This document shows, piece by piece, positions 46,784-54,609 of a stretch of DNA of 64,000 bases (the stretch's first letter is position 1; each line of letters opens with the position of its first letter). The notes below the pieces were generated by a model, which ran no database searches, had not been told where the DNA came from, and saw only the letters and a program-made list of their open reading frames with translations. A program made the position numbers and the translations under genes. Source of the DNA: Nocardia colli (GTDB lineage: Bacteria > Actinomycetota > Actinomycetes > Mycobacteriales > Mycobacteriaceae); the NCBI RefSeq assembly GCF_008704205.1, contig NZ_VXLC01000018.1, positions 1 through 64,000 on the forward strand. Direction: 5' to 3'.

Positions 46784-47839
46784 ATGCCAACTCAAGAAGC
46801 AGTGCGCGCCGAAGAGACTCTGATCCATGTGCTCTGGATCAACGCGGGTCTGAGTTGCGATGGTGACTCGGTAGCACTAACCGCCGCCACCCAGCCAAGT
46901 ATCGAAGAGATCGCCTTGGGCGCCCTACCCGGGCTCCCCAAAATTGCGGTGCACTGGCCGCTGATCGATTTCGAGTGCGGCCCGAACGGTGGGGCCGACG
47001 ACTTCCTGGAGTGGTTTTTCAAAGCCGATAGAGGCGAACTGGAACCCTTTGTGCTGGTCGTAGAGGGTTCGATACCTAACGAGAATTTGCACGACGAAGG
47101 CTATTGGTGTGGTTTCGGCAACAACCCCGCGACGGGCCAGCCGATGACCACCAGCGAGTGGCTGGATCGCTTGGCGCCCAAGGCGACCGCGATAGTCGCG
47201 GTCGGCACCTGCGCCACCTACGGCGGCATCCACGCGATGGCCGGCAACCCGACCGGTGCGATGGGCGTGCCCGACTATCTCGGCTGGGACTGGAAGAGCA
47301 AGGCCGGCATTCCGATCGTCTGCGTGCCGGGCTGCCCGATTCAACCGGACAACCTCTCCGAGACGCTCACCTACCTGCTCTATATGGCCACCGGCCAGGC
47401 CCCGATGATCCCGCTCGACGAGGCACTGCGGCCCAAGTGGCTGTTCGGCGCGACCGTGCACGAAGGTTGCGACCGCGCAGGCTATTACGAGCAGGGCGAT
47501 TTCGCGACCGAATACGGGTCGCCGAAATGCATTGTCAAACTGGGCTGTTGGGGCCCGGTCGTCAAATGCAATGTGCCCAAACGCGGTTGGATCAATGGTG
47601 TCGGCGGCTGCCCGAATGTGGGCGGCATCTGCATCGGCTGCACCATGCCCGGCTTCCCCGACAAGTTCATGCCGTTCATGGACGAACCACCCGGCGGGAA
47701 GCTCTCCTCCGCCGCCTCCGGGCTCTACGGATCCGTGATCCGCAGCCTCCGACACATCACCGGCCGCACGGTCGACCAAGAGCCGCGCTGGCGGCACAAG
47801 GGCGAGAAGCTGACAACTGGCGCGACTCGCACCTGGTAG
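46784..47839 (+). CDS. hhyS: Group 1h [NiFe]-hydrogenase small subunit
   Basis: The 351-residue electron-transfer subunit carries Fe-S clusters. Near the start, LSCDGD (C25, D28) replaces the usual CxxC: this is the 3Cys-1Asp proximal cluster known in the Ralstonia actinobacterial-type hydrogenase. Further cluster ligands include VGTCATYGG, CVPGCPIQPDNL and GCPNVGGICIGCTMPGF. There is no Tat signal, as expected for this class. ATG 46784 follows AAGGTGG. It would act at the inner face of the membrane. Confidence 0.93.
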   Translation: MPTQEAVRAEETLIHVLWINAGLSCDGDSVALTAATQPSIEEIALGALPGLPKIAVHWPLIDFECGPNGGADDFLEWFFKADRGELEPFVLVVEGSIPNENLHDEGYWCGFGNNPATGQPMTTSEWLDRLAPKATAIVAVGTCATYGGIHAMAGNPTGAMGVPDYLGWDWKSKAGIPIVCVPGCPIQPDNLSETLTYLLYMATGQAPMIPLDEALRPKWLFGATVHEGCDRAGYYEQGDFATEYGSPKCIVKLGCWGPVVKCNVPKRGWINGVGGCPNVGGICIGCTMPGFPDKFMPFMDEPPGGKLSSAASGLYGSVIRSLRHITGRTVDQEPRWRHKGEKLTTGATRTW

Positions 47840-47850
47840 GAGGATCTTCG

Positions 47851-49647
47851 ATGACTGCCATCGTTCCCGAGCCGTCGCACAAGAAGATCGAACCCAACAG
47901 CCTCGTCGAGATGGCCTGGGATCCGATCACGCGCATCGTCGGCAGCCTGGGTATCTACACCAAGATCGACTTCGAGAACCGGGAAGTCGTCGAGTGCCAC
48001 AGCACTTCGTCGATCTTCCGCGGCTACTCGATCTTCATGAAGGGCAAGGATCCACGCGACGCGCACTTCATCACCAGCCGCATCTGCGGCATCTGCGGTG
48101 ACAACCACGCGACCTGCTCCTGCTACTGCCAGAACATGGCGTACGGGGTGAAGCCGCCCGCCCTCGGCGAGTGGATCGTCAATCTCGGCGAGGCCGCCGA
48201 GTACATGTTCGACCACAACATCTTCCAAGAGAACCTGGTCGGCGTCGATTTCTGCGAACGGATGGTCGCCGAGACCAATCCCGGCGTGCTGGCCATGGCG
48301 GAGAAGACCCTCGCGCCGCACTCCAACGACCACGGCTATCGGACCATCGCCGACATCATGCGGGCGCTCAACCCGTTCACCGGCGAGTTCTATCGGGAAG
48401 CCTTGCAGGTCAGCCGGTATACGCGCGAGATGTTCTGCCTGATGGAAGGCAGGCACGTGCATCCGTCCACGCTGTATCCCGGCGGCGTCGGCACGGTCGC
48501 GACGATTCAGCTGATGACCGACTACATGTCCCGGCTGATGCGCTACGTCGAGTTCATGAAGAAGGTCGTGCCGATGCACGACGACCTGTTCGACTTCTTC
48601 TACGAGGCGCTGCCCGGTTACGAACAGGTCGGCCTGCGCCGCACCCTGCTCGGCTGCTGGGGTTCGTTCCAAGACCCCGACGTGTGCAACTTCAACTACA
48701 AGGACATGGCCGAGTGGGGCCGCAAGATGTTCGTGACCCCGGGTGTCGTCGTCGACGGCAGACTGGTCACCACGTCGCTGGTCGACATCAACCTCGGCAT
48801 CCGAATCCTTTTGGGCAGTTCGTATTACGACGACTGGACCGATCAGGAGATGTTCGTCAAGGCCGATCCGCTGGGCAATCCGGTGGACCGCCGGCATCCC
48901 TGGAATCAGCACACGAACCCCAGGCCGCAGAAGCGCGACATGGACGACAAGTACAGCTGGGTCATGTCGCCGCGCTGGTTCGACGGCAAGGACCATCTCG
49001 CGCTCGACACCGGCGGCGGACCGCTCGCCCGCCTGTGGCCGACCGCGCTGGCCGGGCTGGTCGACATCGGCTACGTGAAGTCGACCGGGCACAGCGTGCA
49101 GATCAACCTGCCGAAGACCGCGCTGAAGGGACCGGTCAGCTTCGAATGGCACATCCCGGTGCACGGCAGCAACACGATCGAACGCAATCGGGCCCGCACC
49201 TACTTCCAGGCCTACGCCGCCGCGTGCGCATTGCATTTCGCGGAGAAGGCGCTGGAGGAGATCCGGGCCGGCCACACCAAGACCTGGGAGAAGTTCGAGG
49301 TGCCCGACGAGGGCATCGGCTGCGGCTTCACCGAGGCGGTGCGCGGCGTGCTGTCGCATCACATGGTGATCCGGGACGGCAAGATCGCGAACTACCACCC
49401 GTATCCGCCGACGCCGTGGAACGCCAATCCGCGCGACAGCTACGGCACACCGGGCCCGTACGAGGACGCGGTGCAGGGTCAGCCGATCTTCGAGGAGAAC
49501 GATCGCGAGCACTTCAAGGGCATCGACATCATGCGCACCGTGCGCAGCTTCGATCCCTGCCTGCCCTGCGGCGTGCACATGTACCTCGGCGAGGGCAAGA
49601 CGCTGGAGAAACTGCACTCACCGACGCAAACGCTGACCGCGGAGTGA
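47851..49647 (+). CDS. hhyL: Group 1h [NiFe]-hydrogenase large subunit
   Basis: The 598-residue catalytic subunit has the L1 motif RICGICGDNHA (C79, C82, H86) and the L2 motif DPCLPCGVH (C570, C573, H576), which bind NiFe(CN)2CO. A 22-residue tail after H576 should be cut by the protease encoded downstream. ATG 47851 has TAGGAGGAT upstream. With HhyS it oxidises H2 with high affinity and low oxygen sensitivity, feeding the respiratory chain. Confidence 0.95.
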   Translation: MTAIVPEPSHKKIEPNSLVEMAWDPITRIVGSLGIYTKIDFENREVVECHSTSSIFRGYSIFMKGKDPRDAHFITSRICGICGDNHATCSCYCQNMAYGVKPPALGEWIVNLGEAAEYMFDHNIFQENLVGVDFCERMVAETNPGVLAMAEKTLAPHSNDHGYRTIADIMRALNPFTGEFYREALQVSRYTREMFCLMEGRHVHPSTLYPGGVGTVATIQLMTDYMSRLMRYVEFMKKVVPMHDDLFDFFYEALPGYEQVGLRRTLLGCWGSFQDPDVCNFNYKDMAEWGRKMFVTPGVVVDGRLVTTSLVDINLGIRILLGSSYYDDWTDQEMFVKADPLGNPVDRRHPWNQHTNPRPQKRDMDDKYSWVMSPRWFDGKDHLALDTGGGPLARLWPTALAGLVDIGYVKSTGHSVQINLPKTALKGPVSFEWHIPVHGSNTIERNRARTYFQAYAAACALHFAEKALEEIRAGHTKTWEKFEVPDEGIGCGFTEAVRGVLSHHMVIRDGKIANYHPYPPTPWNANPRDSYGTPGPYEDAVQGQPIFEENDREHFKGIDIMRTVRSFDPCLPCGVHMYLGEGKTLEKLHSPTQTLTAE

Positions 49648-49676
49648 GGCCCGGTCGAGCGGAGGGGTCGGAAGAG

Positions 49677-50618
49677 ATGACAGTGGACGATCGCCCGGGA
49701 GGCCAACCAGACACCGCACTCGATGACGAAACCCGCTGGCGGACAGCGGGTGACCGGATCGAGACCCTGCTGGACGCGAGTTCGGCCGGTGGTGCCATGG
49801 CCCGTGAGCGCGCCGAGAATCTGGTACGCGAGGTCGCGGATCTGTACGGCGCGGGGTTGCAGCGCGTGCTGCGGCTGCTCGGCAACGACGCCGGCGCGAT
49901 CGAGCGGCTGGCGCGCGACGATCTGGTCGCCAGCCTGCTCCTCGTGCACGGATTGCATCCGCACGACGTGCACACCAGAGTGCGGACGGCGCTCGACACC
50001 GTGCGGCCCTACCTCGGGTCGCACGGTGGGGACGTGGCGTTGCTCGGCGTCGAGGACGGGGTGGTGCGGCTCGAGTTGTCGGGCAGCTGCAAGACGTGCC
50101 CGTCGTCGTCGGTGACCTTGGAACTCGCGGTCGAGGACGCGGTGCGGGCGGCCGCACCCGAGATCGTGTCCATCGAAGTGGCGCAGCCGCCCGCCGAATC
50201 GGCGGGCGTGATCTCCGCCGACTCGCTGTTCTCCCGGGTGCACGCCAACGGCCAGCAGTCCGGCCAACCCGCCGGAAACTGGTTCGCCGTACCGGAACTC
50301 GGGGAACTTCGACCCGGGGAGGTGGGGGGATTCGCGATCGCCGGGCTGGTCGTGCTGGCCTGCCGGGTGGGCGACAACCTGTTCGCCTACCGGGATCACT
50401 GCCCGAGCTGCGACCGCTCGCTGGCCGGCGCCGCGCTGCATCGGCGGGTCGGTTATCCGGTCGGTGACGCGGTGCTGCGCTGTCCGAACTGCCTCGCGCA
50501 TTTCGATGCCGTGCGGGCCGGCGCGCGCGTGGACGGCGACGGACATCTCGAACCGCTGCCCGTGCTGGTGCGTTCCGGGGAACTGTCGGTGGCCGTGCCG
50601 GTGGGGGTGAGCGGATGA
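49677..50618 (+). CDS. NifU-domain / Rieske-like Fe-S protein of the hydrogenase operon
   Basis: The 313-residue protein has an N-terminal helical part (residues about 20-100), a NifU C-terminal-type domain with the SCKTCPSS cysteine pair near 137-140, and a Rieske-like beta domain (about 190-310). In the latter the cluster positions read HCPSC and RCPNC, all cysteines rather than the Rieske Cys-His pairs. The M. smegmatis Hyd2 locus has a comparable Fe-S protein (HhyE) proposed to take electrons from the enzyme. ATG 49677 follows GGAGGGG. Confidence 0.8.
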   Translation: MTVDDRPGGQPDTALDDETRWRTAGDRIETLLDASSAGGAMARERAENLVREVADLYGAGLQRVLRLLGNDAGAIERLARDDLVASLLLVHGLHPHDVHTRVRTALDTVRPYLGSHGGDVALLGVEDGVVRLELSGSCKTCPSSSVTLELAVEDAVRAAAPEIVSIEVAQPPAESAGVISADSLFSRVHANGQQSGQPAGNWFAVPELGELRPGEVGGFAIAGLVVLACRVGDNLFAYRDHCPSCDRSLAGAALHRRVGYPVGDAVLRCPNCLAHFDAVRAGARVDGDGHLEPLPVLVRSGELSVAVPVGVSG

Positions 50619-51256
50619 CCTCACCGTTTCGCGCCTTGCAGCGCATCACCGCCGACCGCCCACCCGTGACGCCGGTCGGCGAGCGGTGCGAGATGTGTGC
50701 CGAGCCGATCGCCGACGAGCATCAGCATGTGGTGAATGTCGAAGGCAGGCAACTGATGTGCACCTGTCGCGGGTGCTATCTGCTGTTCACCGATCAGGGC
50801 GCTCAGCTGCGCTATCGCGCGGTACCGGACCGCTACCTGCATTTCCCGGACTTCACCATCAGTCAGGGGGAGTGGGACGCGCTGGAAATCCCGGTGGGCC
50901 TTGCCTTCTTCTTCCGCAACTCCGCGCTGGACCGGACCGTCGCGTTCTATCCGGGACCGGCCGGCGCCACCGAATCCGAACTGCCGCTGGCCGAATGGCA
51001 GGCGGTGCTGGAGCGGCATCCCGAATTGAGCGTGCTGGCACCGGATGTGGAGGCGCTGCTCATCCGGGTGCCCGAACGCGGCACCGGCGAGGCGACGTGC
51101 CTGCTGCTGCCGATCGACACCTGTTACGAGTTCGTCGGCCGAATGCGCACGCTGTGGCGGGGATTCGACGGCGGCCGCGACGTGCACGACTACCTCGATC
51201 AGTTCTTCGCCGCGGTGTCGGCACGGGCGCGACCGGCCCCTGCGGGCGGTGCGTGA
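50615..51256 (+). CDS. DUF5947 family hydrogenase-linked protein
   Basis: The 213-residue protein has an N-terminal zinc-like cluster of cysteines (RCEMC near residue 25, MCTCRGC near 49), then a globular alpha/beta part (FPDFTISQGEWDALEIPVGLAFFF). DUF5947 is found almost only with group 1h and 2a hydrogenases. Overlaps ATGA-style with the gene before and TGATG with the gene after, so a single translational unit. Function unknown. Confidence 0.8.
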   Translation: MTSPFRALQRITADRPPVTPVGERCEMCAEPIADEHQHVVNVEGRQLMCTCRGCYLLFTDQGAQLRYRAVPDRYLHFPDFTISQGEWDALEIPVGLAFFFRNSALDRTVAFYPGPAGATESELPLAEWQAVLERHPELSVLAPDVEALLIRVPERGTGEATCLLLPIDTCYEFVGRMRTLWRGFDGGRDVHDYLDQFFAAVSARARPAPAGGA

Positions 51257-51927
51257 TGAGTCCGGTCAACTCGATGACCTTCGCGGTTCTCGACGTGCAG
51301 CCGGAACCCTTTGCCGTTGCGCCGAATCTGACCGCGCGCATCGGGATCGCCTCGCTCGCCGAGGAACCCGTGCACGCGATCGCGTTGCGCGCGCAGGTGC
51401 GCATCGAGCCGCACCGCCGCCGGTACTCCGAGGAGGAGGGTTCGGGTCTGGCCGACCTGTTCGGTCCGCGGGAACGCTGGCGCGACACCCAGCGGACCTT
51501 TCTCTGGATGCACTGCGCCACCATGATTCGCGGATTCCACGGCGGGTCCGAGGTGGATCTGCCGATGCCGGTCACCTACGACTTCGAGGTGACCGGGTCC
51601 AAGTATCTGCACGCGTTGCGGGAAGGCAGCGTGCCGTTGCTGTTCCTGTTCAGCGGGACGGTATTCCTCAAAGGGACAACGGGTTTCGGCATCCAGCAGA
51701 TTCCGTGGGATCGCGAGGACAAGTTCGACATGCCGATCTCGGTGTGGCGCGACGTGATGGCCGCGCACTATCCGAACTCCGGGTGGGTGCGGTTGCGCAG
51801 GGAGACCCTGGATGCGTTGGCCGCGTACAAGTCCGGACACGGCATGCTCGGGTTCGACGACGCGGTGAATCAGCTGCTGGCGCGGTGTACCGAGCAGACG
51901 TCGAACGGCGGCGAGGTGCAGCCATGA
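51256..51927 (+). CDS. DUF6084 family hydrogenase-linked protein
   Basis: The 223-residue protein is beta-rich at the start (MTFAVLDVQPEPFAVAPNLTARIGI), with HAIALRAQVRIEP, then DLFGPRERWRDTQRTFLWMHC. DUF6084 is another conserved companion of the high-affinity hydrogenases. It shares its start with the previous stop (TGATG). Function unknown. Confidence 0.8.
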   Translation: MSPVNSMTFAVLDVQPEPFAVAPNLTARIGIASLAEEPVHAIALRAQVRIEPHRRRYSEEEGSGLADLFGPRERWRDTQRTFLWMHCATMIRGFHGGSEVDLPMPVTYDFEVTGSKYLHALREGSVPLLFLFSGTVFLKGTTGFGIQQIPWDREDKFDMPISVWRDVMAAHYPNSGWVRLRRETLDALAAYKSGHGMLGFDDAVNQLLARCTEQTSNGGEVQP

Positions 51928-53249
51928 CCGACGAGACCAGGGCCAGGGCACGCGCCGTCGCCGACGCGGTGCTGTACGAGGGTTATCTGCTGTATCCCTA
52001 TCGGGCGAGTTCGCGAAAGAACCAGTCGCGCTGGCAGTTCGGTGTGATCGGCCCAGAGGGAGCGGCCTCGGCCGGGCTCGGCGAGGAATCGAGTATCTCG
52101 GCGCAGTGCCTGATCGACGCGATTCCCGACACGGCGATCACCCTGACGGTCCGGTTCCTGCAATTGCAGCGGCGGGCAGTCGAGGACCGCGACGGAGTAC
52201 GGACTGCGGAGCTGACCGTCGGTGCTCAGTCGTGGATCGCCTGGGACGAGGCCACCGAACGCGAAATCGTGATCGGTCCGGTGCCGCTCGCCGCGGGAAC
52301 ATGGCCGGCGCAGGTGGGCGGTGGCACCGACATCGAGGACATCACGAGCTCGAAGGGGAACCTCGCCGGCCGTCTGGTGCGTACCCGGCTCGCACTCGAG
52401 GCGGAACTCGAACTCTCCGTCGAACACGACGCCGGCTACGTCCGGCTCTCGGTGCTGGTCCGCAATGTCGGCCCGGCGGCGACGGACCAGCGGGACGCCA
52501 TCGCCCGATCGCTGATCGGCGCGCACATCATCGCCGAAGTAACCGACGGACAGTTCATTTCGCTGCTCGAACCACCGGCGGACGCGGCCGAGGCCGCGGC
52601 CCGCTGCGTGCGCGACCGCTGCTTCCCGGTGCTCGCCGGACCGCCCGGCGACCACAGCCTGCTGCTGATCTCGCCGATCATCCTCTACGACCACCCGGAG
52701 ATCGCCGAGCAGAGCGAGGGCCCGCTGTTCGACTCCACCGAGATCGACGAGATCCTCACGCTGCGGGTGATGACCATGACCGACGAGGAGAAGGCGCAGG
52801 CCCGCGCCACCGACGCGCGGGCAGCCCAGATCATCGACCGCTGCGACGCCATGACGCCGGAGTCGATGCAGCAGCTGCACGGTGTGCTGCGCGACCCGCA
52901 TCTCGGTCAGGCGCAACTGATTCCGGAGATCCCCGAGGGCGTCGACTGGTGGGATCCGCTGGCCGACAACGCCGTTCGACCAGAGTCCGATGCGGTATCG
53001 ATCGCCGGGGTGCGGGTGCACAAGGGCAGCCGGGTGCGGCTACACCCCGCGCGGCGGGCCGACGCGCAGGACCTGTTCTTCGACGGCAAGGTCGCCCGCG
53101 TCACCTCGGTGCACGAGGACGTCGACGGGCACGCCCACGTCGGCGTCGTCATCGAGGACGACCCGGCGGCGGATCTGCACGAATGGTACGGCCGCTACCT
53201 GTATTTCGCGCCGGATGAAATCGAACCACTCGCCAGCCCAGAAAAGTAG
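51924..53249 (+). CDS. Conserved hydrogenase-locus protein (441 aa)
   Basis: The protein starts at ATG 51924 (ATGA overlap) with a motif LYEGYLLYPYRASSRKNQSRWQFG. The middle is beta-rich and the C-terminal part (about 365-435) looks like an SH3-like barrel (GSRVRLHPARRADAQDLFFDG, then ARVTSVHEDVDG). Similar proteins stand at this place in group 1h operons of Streptomyces and Rhodococcus as I recall. Function unknown; assembly or scaffold is a guess. Confidence 0.7.
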   Translation: MTDETRARARAVADAVLYEGYLLYPYRASSRKNQSRWQFGVIGPEGAASAGLGEESSISAQCLIDAIPDTAITLTVRFLQLQRRAVEDRDGVRTAELTVGAQSWIAWDEATEREIVIGPVPLAAGTWPAQVGGGTDIEDITSSKGNLAGRLVRTRLALEAELELSVEHDAGYVRLSVLVRNVGPAATDQRDAIARSLIGAHIIAEVTDGQFISLLEPPADAAEAAARCVRDRCFPVLAGPPGDHSLLLISPIILYDHPEIAEQSEGPLFDSTEIDEILTLRVMTMTDEEKAQARATDARAAQIIDRCDAMTPESMQQLHGVLRDPHLGQAQLIPEIPEGVDWWDPLADNAVRPESDAVSIAGVRVHKGSRVRLHPARRADAQDLFFDGKVARVTSVHEDVDGHAHVGVVIEDDPAADLHEWYGRYLYFAPDEIEPLASPEK

Positions 53250-53263
53250 AAGGAAGGCCCGAT

Positions 53264-53383
53264 ATGGAGATCGTCGGAATTATTGCGACCGCAGTCGTCG
53301 CGGTGATCGTCCTCGGCGCCGCATACATCGGCATTCGCTCGATACCGGATTTGCGGCGGTACCTGAAGATTCGTCATATGTAG
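53264..53383 (+). CDS. 39-aa single-helix membrane protein (DUF6893-like)
   Basis: The very short gene encodes one membrane helix (IIATAVVAVIVLGAAYIGI) followed by SIPDLRRYLKIRHM with a basic end. It is preceded by AAGGAAGG. Small DUF6893-type peptides occur at this point in related hydrogenase operons. It may help anchor the enzyme complex to the membrane. Confidence 0.75.
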   Translation: MEIVGIIATAVVAVIVLGAAYIGIRSIPDLRRYLKIRHM

Positions 53384-53399
53384 CACTGAGGAGAACGTC

Positions 53400-53726
53400 A
53401 TGACCGACCCTGATCAGCGCGAAGAACCCCAGTCCGAGCGCGGCGAGCCGGGCTCGCGCGATACCGGCGCCGATGCGGTCGCGGCCGGTCCGGCGGACCG
53501 ACCGGCGGGCGATATCGGGCACGAGGAGACGACCTCGGCCGAGGGCAGCGACCCCGGGCGGCAGGTGGAATTCACCAACGAGACAGCCGGTTCGGATGCC
53601 GAGGCGCCGATCCCGCCGTACGAGGGCCGCAAGACCGAAGCCAACGATCCGGAGGAGACCGCCACCGGCGACGTCGGCGGCGCGGATGTCGGCGGGGCGA
53701 CCGCGCCGACCGAGGATCAGGGGTGA
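53400..53726 (+). CDS. Acidic disordered 108-aa protein
   Basis: This is rich in Gly, Glu, Asp, Ala and Pro, with no hydrophobic core or cysteines, hence probably disordered. GAGGAGAACGTC precedes the ATG. It lies inside the operon, so it is probably translated, but no family or function is recognised. Confidence 0.55.
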   Translation: MTDPDQREEPQSERGEPGSRDTGADAVAAGPADRPAGDIGHEETTSAEGSDPGRQVEFTNETAGSDAEAPIPPYEGRKTEANDPEETATGDVGGADVGGATAPTEDQG

Positions 53727-53739
53727 TCTGACGACGACG

Positions 53740-54363
53740 GTGCTGGTCGCGGGGATCGGCAATATCTTCCTCGGCGACGACGGGTTCGGACCGGAAGTGG
53801 TGCGGCGGTTGCCGCGCCACCCCGATCCCGCGGTGCGCGTGGTCGATTACGGGATTCGCGGGATGCATCTGGCGTATGACCTGCTCGACGGGTGGGATGC
53901 GCTGGTACTGATCGATGCGGTGCCGAATCGTGGTGCGCCGGGCAGCGTTCGGGTGTTCCAGGCCGAGCCGGATGGCGCCGGCGCCGCGAATCTCGATGCG
54001 CACGCGATGAATCCGGAGGCGGTGTTCGCCAGTGTTCGCGCGCTGGGCGGCACGCTGCCGCCGACGTACGTGGTCGGTTGCCAGGTCGAGACCGTCGAAG
54101 AGGGCATGGGGTTGTCCGAACCCGTTGCCGCCGCGGTGGATACGGCGATCTCGGCGGTCGCCGAGGTGCTCGGGAGCTTGTCGCCGGACTCGACCGCGGC
54201 ATCTCGCGGCCCCGAACCTGCTGCCGTGGATGGCCTGTCCGCATCGAACATCAGGCTCGCACCGGGCGTCTTGTCCGCAGCGGACGTCACGTTGTCGGCG
54301 AACGCCGAATCCGCGGCGTCGTCGCGTAATGAACCGCCATCCGCGGGTCGAGAGGAGGAGTGA
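53740..54363 (+). CDS. Hydrogenase maturation protease
   Basis: The HyaD/HupD-type endopeptidase removes the C-terminal tail of HhyL after nickel insertion. GIGNIFLGDDGFGPEVV has the first metal-site Glu, LIDAV has the Asp and LDAHAMNPEAVF has the His. The family core ends near residue 150. A tail of about 55 Ser/Ala/Pro-rich residues follows, coded by a loose 18-bp repeat. The start is uncertain: GTG 53740 lacks a good ribosome site, and a CTG at 53728 is better placed after AGGGG. Confidence 0.85.
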   Translation: MLVAGIGNIFLGDDGFGPEVVRRLPRHPDPAVRVVDYGIRGMHLAYDLLDGWDALVLIDAVPNRGAPGSVRVFQAEPDGAGAANLDAHAMNPEAVFASVRALGGTLPPTYVVGCQVETVEEGMGLSEPVAAAVDTAISAVAEVLGSLSPDSTAASRGPEPAAVDGLSASNIRLAPGVLSAADVTLSANAESAASSRNEPPSAGREEE

Positions 54364-54366
54364 CCG

Positions 54367-54609
54367 ATGTGCCTCGGCATTCCCGGCCGGGTCGTCGAAA
54401 TCCTCGACGGCTACCACAATCAGATCGCGCTGGTCGATGTCCAGGGTGAGAAGCGGAAGGTGAATATCGGTCTGCTGGAGGACGATCCGGCGCGGCCCGG
54501 CGACTGGGTGATCATCCACATGGGCTTCGTGCTGGAGAAGACCGACGAGGCCGGCGCGGCGGCGGCGCTGTCCGGGTTGCGCATGCTCGGGAGCGGTGAA
54601 GAACCATGA
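54367..54609 (+). CDS. hypC: Hydrogenase chaperone HypC (copy 1)
   Basis: The 80-residue protein starts MCLGIPGRV; Cys2 carries the Fe(CN)2CO unit with HypD and hands it to the large subunit. It has the usual DWVIIHMGFVLEKTDE end. It overlaps hypF by ATGA. A second copy lies after hypF. Confidence 0.93.
   Translation: MCLGIPGRVVEILDGYHNQIALVDVQGEKRKVNIGLLEDDPARPGDWVIIHMGFVLEKTDEAGAAAALSGLRMLGSGEEP

Noticed and set aside
47725..49617. A 630-codon open frame on the minus strand across hhyL
   Set aside because: It is the antisense shadow of a GC-rich gene. It has no ribosome site and no family pattern, while the plus frame has complete hydrogenase motifs.
46784..49647. Group 2a (Huc-type) or group 3b hydrogenase
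   Set aside because: The small subunit has the Cys-Asp proximal site and the operon has DUF5947, DUF6084 and a NifU/Rieske-like protein in the group 1h arrangement. There are no diaphorase-type subunits as in 3b.
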